The position numbers were made by a program, and so were the translations under genes. From NCBI GenBank assembly GCA_018303185.1, contig JAGVYR010000003.1:1-50470 (forward strand): DNA of 50,470 bases, read 5' to 3'. The stretch comes from Candidatus Woesearchaeota archaeon (GTDB taxonomy: Archaea > Nanobdellota > Nanobdellia > Woesearchaeales > GW2011-AR4). Below, one piece after another: positions 1 through 12,976 of the stretch; the stretch's first letter is position 1; every line of letters starts with the position of its first letter. A model generated the notes under the pieces. That model had not been told where the DNA came from, ran no database searches, and saw only the letters and a list, made by a program, of their open reading frames with translations.

Positions 1-536
<536 letters not shown>

Positions 537-567
537 TTTTTTATTTTTTATATTCATAATCACAAAT

Positions 568-681
568 GGGCCCGTAGCTCAACGGCAGAGCGCCGCCCTT
601 GCATCTCGAAGATAGAAAGGCGGAGGCTTCGGGTTCAAATCACGGGTTTACTGGGCTCGTGGGAAAGTCCCGACGGGTCCA
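568..681 (+). tRNA. tRNA-Ala (anticodon TGC) in the 16S-23S spacer, with two apparent introns: ~604-617 (anticodon loop, 14 nt) and ~640-667 (T-loop, 28 nt)
   Basis: Acceptor GGGCCCG (568-574)/CGGGTCC (674-680); D-stem GCTC/GAGC; anticodon stem CCGCC (593-597)/GGCGG (619-623), loop CTTGCA+insert; T-stem TCGGG (629-633)/CCCGA (669-673) interrupted by a 28-nt insert. Confidence 0.9.
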
Positions 682-691
682 TTTAATCATA

Positions 692-731
692 AATGGACAT
701 AGGAAAATAGGGATTTTCCGTGGGTCCATTA
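692..731 (+). other. Strong spacer hairpin downstream of tRNA-Ala
   Basis: AATGGAC...GTCCATT outer stem and GGAAAAT-AGGG-ATTTTCC inner stem. Confidence 0.6.
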
Positions 732-822
732 TAATTAAATTCACAAAAAATCATATTCATTCATCACGAATGTATGCCCAGAGCAAATCTGATTTGTTTT
801 GGGTAGGTTGAAATTCATGAGA

Positions 823-3747
<2,925 letters not shown>

Positions 3748-4152
3748 TTTTCATTTTTTTCTTCTTTTTTTATTTCATTTATTTTGATGTTCTAGATTTG
3801 AGAATAGAATATTTTTAAATTCTATTAAGTAGATATCAAACTATGTGGCGTTCTGAACTCATCTTACATAGCAACTGTATTATTGTAAAAACTTTAATTT
3901 TTTCAGATAAAAAGAGAATAACAAACAATAAGGCTGCAATTTCCACGGAGGAAATAAATATGGGACCCAGTTTACTCGTTGAAACCCACAATAGCAAAGA
4001 GCATAAATATAAAAGATATACTCCATTGTTTTTCAACACTTCAAGCCCTAACTCTCTTTTCATAAGACTAAACTATTTAAGCTCTTTATAATATTTACGC
4101 GCTTGCAAATTAAGAGTATACATTTATAAAAAACTAAAAAACACAACAAACT

Positions 4153-4554
4153 ATGGCTCGCCTATACAAAAACATGGAGATTTTCAAGCTAGGCTACGGC
4201 TTTTGCCTTGAAGTCTATAAGATTTTAGACAATCTCCCAGAAAAAGAAAAAGACAATTTAACTTCACAACTGAGGAGGGCTGCGACTTCGATTCCGGTGA
4301 ATATTGCAGAGGGAAGCGTCAAGAAATCCTATCGAGAATTCCTGAATTTTCTTAATTATTCCTATGGATCTTGTAAAGAGATTGATGTTCTTCTGATGAT
4401 GTGCTATGATTTAGGATATATTAACAAAAAAGAGTATGACAAAATTTTTTCTAAATTGGATGAATTAATGGCAAAGTTATTCAGCTTTATGAAAAATATT
4501 GAGTCCAGATTTGAAGACAAAAAACGGTTTTTTACAAAATTCGCTGAAAAATGA
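4153..4554 (+). CDS. Four helix bundle protein (23S rRNA-intervening-sequence protein family)
   Basis: 133 aa; LTSQLRRAATSIPVNIAEGS...SYGSCKEIDVLL pattern typical of the family. Confidence 0.85.
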   Translation: MARLYKNMEIFKLGYGFCLEVYKILDNLPEKEKDNLTSQLRRAATSIPVNIAEGSVKKSYREFLNFLNYSYGSCKEIDVLLMMCYDLGYINKKEYDKIFSKLDELMAKLFSFMKNIESRFEDKKRFFTKFAEK

Positions 4555-5534
4555 TCTGCCTCGGGATAGAAAGCACAGCCCACACATTCGGAGTGGGGAT
4601 TGTGGATGGAAAAGGGAAAGTCCTTGCTAATGTAAAGAGAGCTTTTACAACAAAGAAAGGGGGGATGGTTCCTTTTCAGGTAGCAGAGCATCATACAGAT
4701 GTCTGCGATGCTGTCGTTAAAGAAGCGCTGGAAAAGGCAGGGATTGGGATAAAAGACATCGAGTTGATTTCATTCTCTCAAGGCCCGGGGATTGGACAAT
4801 GTCTCAGAGTAGGATCTTTCATGACCCGCGTTTTAAGCCTGAAATTAAAAAAGCCTTTAGTGGGAGTCAATCATGCCGTAGCCCATCAGGAAATCGGAAA
4901 ATTGCTGACGAAGGCTAAAGACCCTGTCCTGCTGTATGCATCCGGCGCCAATACCCAGGTTATTGCCTATGAAGCCGGAAAATACAGGGTTTTTGGAGAG
5001 ACTTTAGACCAGGGAGTTGGAAATTTTCTGGATTCTTTCGCGAGATTCGCAGGGCTTGGCTTCCCAGGCGGCCCTAAGATTTACGAGCTTTCATTAAAGG
5101 GAAAAAATTTCATCGAACTGCCTTATACAGTAAAAGGGATGGATGTTTCTTTTGGCGGCTTGCTGACTAATGTAAAGCACAAATTTAACTCCGGCAGATA
5201 TAAATTAGAGGATTTATGCTTCTCAATACAGGAAACTGTGTTTGCAATGCTGGCTGAAATATCCGAGAGGGCGATGGCCCACACAGGCAAAAAAGAATTG
5301 GTTCTAGGCGGAGGGGTTGCCTGCAACAAACGCCTTCAGGAAATGTGCAGTATCATGTGCGAAGAAAGAGGAGCGAAGTTTTTCGTGCCTGCGAATGAAT
5401 TTCTTGTGGACAATGGGACTATGATAGCTTGGCTCGGTATTTTAAAGTATAAAGCAGAAGGAGCTGCAAAGCTTAAAGAAACAATAATGAGGCCTTATGA
5501 AAGGGCTGATGATGTTAAGGTGACGTGGGTTTAG
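4551..5534 (+). CDS. kae1: tRNA N6-threonylcarbamoyladenosine synthase subunit Kae1/TsaD, without Bud32 fusion
   Basis: [57 protein letters not shown]. Confidence 0.95.
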   Translation: MICLGIESTAHTFGVGIVDGKGKVLANVKRAFTTKKGGMVPFQVAEHHTDVCDAVVKEALEKAGIGIKDIELISFSQGPGIGQCLRVGSFMTRVLSLKLKKPLVGVNHAVAHQEIGKLLTKAKDPVLLYASGANTQVIAYEAGKYRVFGETLDQGVGNFLDSFARFAGLGFPGGPKIYELSLKGKNFIELPYTVKGMDVSFGGLLTNVKHKFNSGRYKLEDLCFSIQETVFAMLAEISERAMAHTGKKELVLGGGVACNKRLQEMCSIMCEERGAKFFVPANEFLVDNGTMIAWLGILKYKAEGAAKLKETIMRPYERADDVKVTWV

Positions 5535-7414
5535 TTGTTCTTCTGTATCGCTTCCAAAATCTTCTCCTTGCCTTTCCAGTCCAATGCTTCCTTTAGAACT
5601 TCACTTATAGTTTCAACAGGAATTACCTTTATCTTCTTCAAATTCTCTTCAGAGATTACCAGATCCTTAAAGTTGGATTTTGGGATTATAACGTTCTTGA
5701 TGCCTGCCTCAATCGCTGCCTCAACCTTTGCAGTAACTCCGCCTATCGGCAGCACCTCTCCACGGACTGAAAGGCTGCCAGTCATTGCATAATCCTGCTT
5801 CACAGGAACCTGCTTAAAGGCAGATATTATAGAAGTTGCGACTGCAATGCTTGCGCTGTCTCCTTCAACGCCTTCGTATGTCTGGAGGAACTGGACATAT
5901 ATATCGTACGTTTCCTTGATGTCCTGGCCGAAATATTTCTTTATTATTGCGGCGACATTCTTTATTGCTTCCTTTGCTATTTCCCCAAGCTTTCCTGTTG
6001 CGATGATTTCCGATTCATTGCCGCCGGGTGTTACCTGGGATTCTATCGGCAGAATTATTCCTGAGAATGGCGGCGTTATGCCGATGACTGCAAGGCCATT
6101 GACCCTTCCAATCTCTTTACCCTCTACTTTTATTATCTCGTATTCCTTCTTCTGCTCAATGAACTTGTCGGCAAGCTGCTGCTCCAGTGTCCTCGCCAGT
6201 TTTTTTCCGGCAAAAACATGCTCTTTCATCACGAGCTTTGACTTCTGCTTCAGGGCAATGTCTCCTGCAGCCCTAATCAGGCCGCCAAGCTCCCTCAACC
6301 TTAATGTCAAATGATTCTTCCTGTTTGCGCGCCTTCTTGCCTCTATTACGATTTCATCAGCCGCTTCCTTGCTGAAATGAGGAATCTTCTTGTCTTTTGT
6401 AACCTCCTGAGCCACAAAAACTGCAATCTTGTCCTGATTTTCCGGAGTGTCCGGCATTGTGTCCTTCATATAGACTTCATACCCATAGCCGCTGATTCTT
6501 GACCTCAGCGCGGGATGCATGTGCTTTATTGTTTCAAGGTTTCCTGCAGCCACAAGGATAAAGTCGCATGGCACCGGCTCTGTCCTTACCATTGCACCTG
6601 CTGACCTTTCAGACTGGCCGGTTATCGCGAACTTCTTTTCCTGAAGTGAAGAAAGCAATTCCTGCTGGGTTGCCGGCTCCAAGGTTGCTATTTCGTCTAT
6701 GAATAAGACGCCCAAATGGGATTTGTGTATCATGCCTGCGACAACCCTTTCATGAGCCGGCGTTCCAAGGCCGCCAGACTGGAATGGGTCGTGGAGAACG
6801 TCTCCTAAGAGTGCTCCTGCATGGGCTCCTGTTGCGTCATTGAAAGGTGCCTGCTTTTTCTTGAAATTGTCAACAATGACCTTTGGCGTTCTTACGCGCC
6901 CGTCCATCCTCTTGTTTATGTTGAGGAATATAACAAATGCTGCAAGGAAAAGCATGCCTCCGAGAAAAAAAGCAACGAACATCATTGTTCCGACCAAAGG
7001 GCCGTCCTGCGAAGTGTAGTAGCTCCTTACCCACCACGGGGCAAACATGGAGATTATGACCAGAATGAACATGATGATGTTCTGGTTCTTGAACATGTTC
7101 ATGCCCTGTATCCTTGCCTTTGCAACAAGATCGCGGCCCTGCCCGCCGGGCATAGTCCTGATTAAGGGCATGTTTTCATCATTGGGATTGGGAAAAGAAA
7201 TGATGTCAACCAGCTTTTCATTGGGCAGCAGTTCGGCGAGGGCAAAGCCGAGCATGCTTTTTCCTGTACCGGGCTCGCCTATCAGCAAAACATGCCTTCT
7301 CTGCTCCGCAGCTTTTTTTACGACTTCAACTGCATCATCCTGGCCTATTACCTGCTCAACTATTGCCTTAGGCACTTTTATCTCTTCAGTCGACCTGAAC
7401 TTTAGCTTAGCCAT
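5531..7414 (-). CDS. lonB: Archaeal LonB membrane-anchored ATP-dependent protease
   Basis: Walker [10 protein letters not shown], two TM segments within the AAA domain, proteolytic domain with [15 protein letters not shown]. Confidence 0.95.
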   Translation of the reverse strand: MAKLKFRSTEEIKVPKAIVEQVIGQDDAVEVVKKAAEQRRHVLLIGEPGTGKSMLGFALAELLPNEKLVDIISFPNPNDENMPLIRTMPGGQGRDLVAKARIQGMNMFKNQNIIMFILVIISMFAPWWVRSYYTSQDGPLVGTMMFVAFFLGGMLFLAAFVIFLNINKRMDGRVRTPKVIVDNFKKKQAPFNDATGAHAGALLGDVLHDPFQSGGLGTPAHERVVAGMIHKSHLGVLFIDEIATLEPATQQELLSSLQEKKFAITGQSERSAGAMVRTEPVPCDFILVAAGNLETIKHMHPALRSRISGYGYEVYMKDTMPDTPENQDKIAVFVAQEVTKDKKIPHFSKEAADEIVIEARRRANRKNHLTLRLRELGGLIRAAGDIALKQKSKLVMKEHVFAGKKLARTLEQQLADKFIEQKKEYEIIKVEGKEIGRVNGLAVIGITPPFSGIILPIESQVTPGGNESEIIATGKLGEIAKEAIKNVAAIIKKYFGQDIKETYDIYVQFLQTYEGVEGDSASIAVATSIISAFKQVPVKQDYAMTGSLSVRGEVLPIGGVTAKVEAAIEAGIKNVIIPKSNFKDLVISEENLKKIKVIPVETISEVLKEALDWKGKEKILEAIQKNN

Positions 7415-7715
7415 ATGTCTTGGTGATAGGACATTAATTTAAAAAGGTTGTGTTTAAGGGCTTGTTTTATTTTTTTGATTTTTTATTTTGTATTTTTTTA
7501 TTGGCTTTTGTTTTTTATTGCTCTTTTGTGTTTTGCTTAAGAAACTATACCCTTCAATGCTAGGCTCGCGCAATATGCTCGCAATATTTGGGCTGTATCG
7601 TAAAGAACCCGCAGGCATAAGCGCGGGATTTGATGAGGGTAGTGCCACTAGTCCGGCAGAAAAATGCGGCAGAATGACCAACAGATTTTTATTTTCTCTA
7701 TTTTAAAAAGGCAAA

Positions 7716-8069
7716 ATGAACGAAAGACTGATGCTCCTGACTGCTTTCATCTGCTCAATTGCGGGGATTTTCGTGATTTACATAAGCTCCGGAGTGATTG
7801 AAGGGATGATGCAGCCTGCTGACTCAATATCGCTTGAAGATGAAGGCAGAAATATAAAAGTCCAAGGGAAAATTGTCGATTACTATGAAGGCGACAATAT
7901 AGTGATAATGGAGATTGAGAAGCCTTCTGTTGTGAAAGTCGTGCTGTTCAAGAACAAGGCAAGAAACCTTTCCATTGCAGAAGGTACGCAGCTTGAGATT
8001 ATGGGAAAAGTGGAAGAATATGAAGGCAGCCTTGAAGTGATAGGCAACAGGGTGAGAGTGATTGGATAA
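7716..8069 (+). CDS. Membrane-anchored OB-fold-like protein
   Basis: N-terminal TM followed by KVQGKIVDYYEGDNIVIMEI... beta-rich segment; stop overlaps next start (TAATG). Confidence 0.55.
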   Translation: MNERLMLLTAFICSIAGIFVIYISSGVIEGMMQPADSISLEDEGRNIKVQGKIVDYYEGDNIVIMEIEKPSVVKVVLFKNKARNLSIAEGTQLEIMGKVEEYEGSLEVIGNRVRVIG

Positions 8070-9280
8070 TGTTCCTTGAACTGCTTCTTGCGGCATCGCT
8101 CGGGATCTTTGCAGGAATTTTCACAGGCCTCACTCCCGGGGTCCACATAAACCTTGTAGCCATACTTGTCGTTTCCTCTGCATCCTATCTTCTTGGAATC
8201 TTCAGCCTTGCCAGCCTGGGGGTTTTCATAATAGCAATGGCAATAACTCATACTTTTTTGGACACGATTCCTGCAATTTTCCTCGGGGCGCCCGAAGCCG
8301 ATACTGCCCTCGGAGTATTGCCTGGCCATAAGCTGCTTCTTCAGGGAAGGGGCTACGAAGCTGTAAAGCTGACAATTGTGGGCAGCTTTTTCAGCTTCCT
8401 ACTTGCGCTTGCATTCTTCCCGCTGTTCATATGGATTGTGCCTAGAGTATATGAAGGGCTGCAGAAGTGGATCGCATGGATACTTATTGTGATAATGGCC
8501 TATATGATACTGGGCGAGCGGAGCAATGAAGCAAGGCTTTATGCTGCTGTTGTTTTTCTGCTTTCCGGCATTCTTGGGGCTTTCGTGTTCAACTTTCCGA
8601 ACCTTAACCAACCCCTCTTCCCATTGCTTTCCGGGCTTTTCGGGATAAGCATGCTCATAGTGAGCTTAAGCGATAATGCACAGATTCCAAAGCAGTACAT
8701 CACAGATGAAATCAGGCTTGGAAAATGGCAGAGCTTCAAGGCTTTGCTTTCTGCGACTTTTTCCGGAAGCCTTGTGTCATTTTTTCCGGGCTTGGGGCCT
8801 GCGCAGGCTGCCATCATAGGGAGCAATACAATGGGAAAAACCAACAATTACACTTTTCTTGTGCTTGTCGGGGGCATAAATACAGTGAACATGCTTGTCA
8901 GCCTTGTTTCCCTTTACACCATAGACAAGGCAAGAAATGGCGCTGTGCTGGCAATGCAGCAGATAATCGACAAAGTCGACTTCAATATGCTTATCCTTTT
9001 CATCGGAACTTCGCTTTTCGCAGCAGGCATAGCGACTTTTTTAACGCTGTACATTTCAAGGGTTTTCTCGAATGTTATTTCCCACGTGAATTATAAAGTG
9101 CTGACATTGTCAATAATCACATTCATTGTGGCTTTGACTTTCTACTTCTCCTCATTTATGGGGCTTTTGATACTTATTACTTCGACAGCTATCGGCATTA
9201 TTCCTAATGTTGTGAACGTAAAAAGAAGCCATGCGATGGGATGCCTGATACTGCCGGTTATTTTGTTTTTTCTGCTGTGA
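8069..9280 (+). CDS. TctA-family (COG1784-like) polytopic membrane transporter
   Basis: GLTPGVHINLVA..., FFPGLGPAQAAIIGS, multiple TM helices. Confidence 0.8.
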   Translation: MFLELLLAASLGIFAGIFTGLTPGVHINLVAILVVSSASYLLGIFSLASLGVFIIAMAITHTFLDTIPAIFLGAPEADTALGVLPGHKLLLQGRGYEAVKLTIVGSFFSFLLALAFFPLFIWIVPRVYEGLQKWIAWILIVIMAYMILGERSNEARLYAAVVFLLSGILGAFVFNFPNLNQPLFPLLSGLFGISMLIVSLSDNAQIPKQYITDEIRLGKWQSFKALLSATFSGSLVSFFPGLGPAQAAIIGSNTMGKTNNYTFLVLVGGINTVNMLVSLVSLYTIDKARNGAVLAMQQIIDKVDFNMLILFIGTSLFAAGIATFLTLYISRVFSNVISHVNYKVLTLSIITFIVALTFYFSSFMGLLILITSTAIGIIPNVVNVKRSHAMGCLILPVILFFLL

Positions 9281-9285
9281 ATGGC

Positions 9286-9540
9286 TTAAGCTGAAATTTT
9301 TAGTGCTTCAATTTTAGAATATAGCCTATTTGCCTCTGCTATATTGGCGCCCGGCAAAACAAATTTTATGTTCAAAGCCCCCTTGGCTGCTTTTTCATAT
9401 GCTTTTTTTGCCATTTCTCGCTCATTGAAGAAAGCTGCGAAGTCGCCGGCAAATTCTGCTTTTCCCTGTTCCAATAACTCGTGGTATCCTAGGGCAACTA
9501 TCTTGCTTACAATTTTACTTACCAAAACCTTTTTAAACAT
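9286..9540 (-). CDS. Small hypothetical protein (84 aa)
   Basis: MFKKVLVSKIVSKIVALGYHELLEQGKAEFAGDFAAFF...; trimmed from the longer listed ORF because the longer start overlaps eL33. Confidence 0.5.
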   Translation of the reverse strand: MFKKVLVSKIVSKIVALGYHELLEQGKAEFAGDFAAFFNEREMAKKAYEKAAKGALNIKFVLPGANIAEANRLYSKIEALKISA

Positions 9541-9559
9541 CCATAATTTCCTTCCGGCT

Positions 9560-9817
9560 ATGGAAGGGACAATAATGAGCTTCAGAAGGGGAATACACAT
9601 GCAGCATGACACCCAGATGATTGTCAAAGTTGATTCTGTAAATGGCAAGGACAAGGCTTCTTCTTTAGTTGGGAAGCAGATAGTCTGGACAAGCCCTGCA
9701 GGAAAAGAGATAAAAGGGCAGGTTCTTGGGGCACACGGCAATAAGGGTGCCTTTAGGGTAAAGTTCGAGAAAGGGATGCCCGGCCAGAGTGTTTCAACAA
9801 AAGTGAAAGTAGCTTGA
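9560..9817 (+). CDS. rpl35ae: Ribosomal protein eL33 (L35Ae)
   Basis: GKQIVWTSPAGKEIKGQVLGAHGNKGAFRVKFEKGMPGQSVSTKVKV matches the L35Ae signature; start trimmed to ATG at 9560. Confidence 0.85.
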   Translation: MEGTIMSFRRGIHMQHDTQMIVKVDSVNGKDKASSLVGKQIVWTSPAGKEIKGQVLGAHGNKGAFRVKFEKGMPGQSVSTKVKVA

Positions 9818-9819
9818 TT

Positions 9820-10053
9820 TTACTGCAATCTGATTTGCGCAGGCTTCTGATTTTTCTTGAACAGCATGCTTACTCCACCCAATAATGAGCCTGCTGCAGC
9901 GCCCCATTCAAGGGGCTGCGTTATATTGCTCATGTTCTGGGGGAGCTTTCCCAGCAAAGAGACGAAAAGCATCACTCCAATAAAGACAAAAAGAAGCCCA
10001 AGTATGGTCGTTATTGAAAATCCGCTCTGCCCGGGGATTTTCGGCTGCTTCAT
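9820..10053 (-). CDS. Small two-TM membrane protein
   Basis: 77 aa, two hydrophobic segments. Confidence 0.5.
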   Translation of the reverse strand: MKQPKIPGQSGFSITTILGLLFVFIGVMLFVSLLGKLPQNMSNITQPLEWGAAAGSLLGGVSMLFKKNQKPAQIRLQ

Positions 10054-10187
10054 TTTACTGCCGGAAGATTGACTGGGATGAACCCTTTTGTGATTCCAAA
10101 GTATACAATAGCCGCTCCCAATGCAATTCCGATGATAAACATAAGACCCGGGTGCATCATTCCAAAAATAAACGCTTTTTTGTTCAT
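10050..10187 (-). CDS. Very small membrane protein (45 aa)
   Basis: MNKKAFIFGMMHPGLMFIIGIALGAAIVYFGITKGFIPVNLPAVK; ATGA overlap with the next minus-strand gene; below the ORF-track cutoff. Confidence 0.5.
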   Translation of the reverse strand: MNKKAFIFGMMHPGLMFIIGIALGAAIVYFGITKGFIPVNLPAVK

Positions 10188-10246
10188 TGTGGTTACCTCT
10201 TTTATCTTTTTTTATTTTCTTCTTGTTCTGATTATTTAAATGTTTT

Positions 10247-10597
10247 GTAAATCTTTGGCTGCGTTCAAGATCTCATACTTCGGGTTGCTGCAAGGAAACT
10301 TCGTTTCCAGCATCCCGTTCACTTTGCTCAGGGACATCGTTCGCACTTTCTGAGTTATTCAGGAGCCCGACATCCCGCAACTGGTTACGCCCGGTTGACA
10401 GGTAATATGGGGCATAAAGCCCCTTGCCGCAGTCTTCACCTTGCATGATAGCTGCGGCGTATGGCTGTAAGCCATACATGTTTTGGTCAAGGTTTTCCTA
10501 AAACATTGGGAGCATCCCCTGTCAGGCTGAATGAGCTTTAAGCTGGTGCTCACAAAACAGATGGCAACCTACATTTTGAACGCAGCCGCAAATCTTT
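10247..10597 (+). mobile_element. MITE-like hairpin element with perfect 12-bp TIR and ~10-bp TSD
   Basis: GGCTGCGTTCAA (10257-10268)/TTGAACGCAGCC (10576-10587), flanked by GTAAATCTTT (10247-10256) and GCAAATCTTT (10588-10597). Confidence 0.65.
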
Positions 10598-10666
10598 TAC
10601 CTCTCGTCAATGGAAAAGTTTATAAACATGGTTTTGGGAAAATAGAAACAAGGTAGTTATGGTGCT

Positions 10667-11212
10667 ATGATGAAAGGGAAAAGGGCAGCGTTTCTTATAC
10701 TATTGCTGGTGTTCCTAATTAACCTTATCCCGGCATCCGTCTTTGCGCAGGAAAGCGGCATCAGGGACAGCATGAGGCGCGTCTCTAATTTATGGTGGGG
10801 CGCTGTTGAGGGAATATTTACTCCAGAAATTTTACAGACAGAAGCAGGAAAGATGGCCTTTTTGCGGTTTGCATTCTTCTTTTTGGTTTTTACCATGGTT
10901 CATTTCGGCACCTCGAAAATACCGGGCATGAACCCGAGGCACGGTGTAGTCATATCCCTTATATTTGCGCTCTTTACGCTGCTGATAAAGCCAAGCACAG
11001 TCATAGGGCTTGGGATGGTGTGGACTGCGGTTGTCGTGCTGATGCTTTCCCTCGGGCTTGTTATTGCGGTGATGTACACGTCATGGTCGCTGCCTGACGA
11101 TTCTATGGGAAATGTCATAAGAATTATACTGCTGTTTGTTGCGCTCGGCTTTCTGCTTTACCTCAGGGGAGTTGTGGCTGATTTCGTCCTAGGCGGAGGC
11201 TTTATCGGCTAA
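10667..11212 (+). CDS. Membrane protein with N-terminal signal-like segment
   Basis: 181 aa, signal-like N-terminus ending VFAQ and several TM helices. Confidence 0.65.
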   Translation: MMKGKRAAFLILLLVFLINLIPASVFAQESGIRDSMRRVSNLWWGAVEGIFTPEILQTEAGKMAFLRFAFFFLVFTMVHFGTSKIPGMNPRHGVVISLIFALFTLLIKPSTVIGLGMVWTAVVVLMLSLGLVIAVMYTSWSLPDDSMGNVIRIILLFVALGFLLYLRGVVADFVLGGGFIG

Positions 11213-11213
11213 A

Positions 11214-12452
11214 ATGGCATTCACTCCCAACGACCTCATGATTTCTTTTGATGTCGCGATAATCATACTGATAATCTACATAATTGTGAGCATAGTGAAG
11301 ATAGCCGGAGGCGGAAAAGGCGGAGGGCATGACGGCGGCCATGGAGGGTATGGTGGAGGAGGAGATGGAGGCAGCCATAGTGCAGCAGAGGCTGCAAAAA
11401 GAGCTAAGCATGATGAAGAGAAAGCCGAAAAGAAGGAAAAAAAAGCTTTAGCTGCTGTAGCTGACCTTGGGCAACTTGCAACTGAGATGGAGCTAATTAA
11501 AAAGGAGAAACTTGACAAATTAAAGGAAATCGAAGAAAATGAGGAATTCCATGAATTGAAATCCTATGAAACCCAGAAAAAGATGCTTGCTGAGATGCTG
11601 CCTTTGTTACGCGGCTCATGGAATGCCGGCTGGGTGCTGAGCAGCACGCTCTCAAAGATGAATAAAGACAGGATTGCATATAAAGACCAACTAGGTGATG
11701 TTGAAGAGCACCTTGGGGTGTACAAAGAGTTTATTGATAAGGTTTCTGAATTGCTGTATAAGCTAAAGGAGGCTATCAGGCAAGATGAAAATACAGTTGA
11801 GTACAGGAAAAAGCTTGAGAGCACCCATAAAGCTATAGTAAGGGCATTAGGCAAAATCGACGACAGGGCAGCAGATGACCTCAGAAGAGCATTCAAGCTT
11901 CTTGTAAAAGGTCAAAGACTTGTACATAAAGATGACCATGCTACGTTCATAGAACATGGATTGACAAGGAATATAGATGAGATTAACGAACAACAAAAAA
12001 TACTTATTACGCAGCTTCTTCAGAAAGTACAAGCAAAATCCAATGATTTGCAACTTGATAAAAAGAAAGTTGAAACATACATGAATATACTGGGAGAGAT
12101 TAGCAGATTAAATAGAGAAGACCAAAAGTCATTAGAGGAAGATATTAAGTTTTTGGACAAGTACAGAAAATGGAAACTTCTTAATAAAGGATTTTGGTAT
12201 GGTATCGGAAACTTCCTCATTTTACAGGACAAAGATGTCAGGATGCTGTTGAAGCATTGTGAGCAAATCTCAAGAAACCTTGAGAGCAAGGTTAGGTTTC
12301 AAGCTGACTTAAACAGTCTGCGAAATGAGCAGAGCAATTTAGAGGCGAATATAGAAAAAATCAATGAAATTGTCCTTGATGTTGAGAAGGTATTGATGAA
12401 AGAAGGCATTAAAGAAATTGAAGCAACCATGATGGCCAAGAAAGAAACATGA
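11214..12452 (+). CDS. TM protein with Gly/His-rich linker and long coiled coil
   Basis: N-terminal TM, GGGKGGGHDGGHGGYGGGGDGGSH linker, then ~330 aa charged helical region; starts 1 nt after preceding stop. Confidence 0.65.
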   Translation: MAFTPNDLMISFDVAIIILIIYIIVSIVKIAGGGKGGGHDGGHGGYGGGGDGGSHSAAEAAKRAKHDEEKAEKKEKKALAAVADLGQLATEMELIKKEKLDKLKEIEENEEFHELKSYETQKKMLAEMLPLLRGSWNAGWVLSSTLSKMNKDRIAYKDQLGDVEEHLGVYKEFIDKVSELLYKLKEAIRQDENTVEYRKKLESTHKAIVRALGKIDDRAADDLRRAFKLLVKGQRLVHKDDHATFIEHGLTRNIDEINEQQKILITQLLQKVQAKSNDLQLDKKKVETYMNILGEISRLNREDQKSLEEDIKFLDKYRKWKLLNKGFWYGIGNFLILQDKDVRMLLKHCEQISRNLESKVRFQADLNSLRNEQSNLEANIEKINEIVLDVEKVLMKEGIKEIEATMMAKKET

Positions 12453-12769
12453 GCGCCTCCGGGAACAGGCTAGTTTAGACTTATTCTTAGGTTACCATAG
12501 CGTTATCATATCGCAATAATCCCATAAATCATGCCGATAAAGCCCACTGCCATTATGGTAACTGGTAGCCCGGATTTGAAGACAAATACTCAGACTTTAC
12601 AAGATTGATGCCGGAAGGGCCTAAAAATGGCAATAAGCCGGCAAGAATTGCCTTAATCAGAACTTGTAACTTGTCTCGCAAAAAGTCATGACAGTCTTAA
12701 ACTGGCCTTACCTAACGATAAACCAAAAACCTTAAATACTATTGTGTATACTATGATTACAGAGCTTAC

Positions 12770-12970
12770 ATGGATATACTATATAGCAAACATGTCCGCG
12801 AGCAGATGGTTGCGCGCGGCATTGGAGAAGAAGACGTTAGGGAAGGCATTGAAATGGGCTCAAAGGAGCTGCAAAAACCTGATAAAATTTTGTCATATTA
12901 CAAGTACTTTTGTGTTGTTTACAAAAAGCTCAAAGGAAAAATTTTCATTATAACTGTAAAGCCAAGGTGA
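12770..12970 (+). CDS. DUF4258-type putative toxin
   Basis: MDILYSKHVREQMVARGIGEEDVREGIEMG...YKKLKGKIFIITVKPR, DUF4258-like. Confidence 0.7.
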   Translation: MDILYSKHVREQMVARGIGEEDVREGIEMGSKELQKPDKILSYYKYFCVVYKKLKGKIFIITVKPR

Positions 12971-12976
12971 TTTAAA

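Noticed and set aside
3836-4091. Overlapping ORFs 3836-4063 (-) and 3843-4091 (+)
   Set aside because: AT-rich mutually antisense frames with no recognisable motif or signal; not supportable.
5535-7442. Plus-strand ORFs antisense to lonB (5535-5792, 5847-6314, 6821-7165, 7047-7442)
   Set aside because: Shadow ORFs of a well-conserved minus-strand gene.
7540-7690. Possible additional hairpin-family member upstream of 7716 (CCCGCaggcataaGCGcGGG, CTATACCCTTCAA/TTTGATGAGGGTAG)
   Set aside because: Terminal repeats are imperfect and no TSD was visible, so not called as an element.
9344-9559. Long N-terminal extension of the eL33 ORF (listed start 9344)
   Set aside because: The extension is not L35Ae-like and overlaps the opposite-strand small ORF; ATG at 9560 gives a normal-length eL33.
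12453-12720. Hydrophobic micro-ORF MAVGFIGMIYGIIAI on the minus strand and IR GTTACCATA/TATGGTAAC
   Set aside because: Too short to separate from chance, no clear promoter; the IR may just be an intergenic hairpin.
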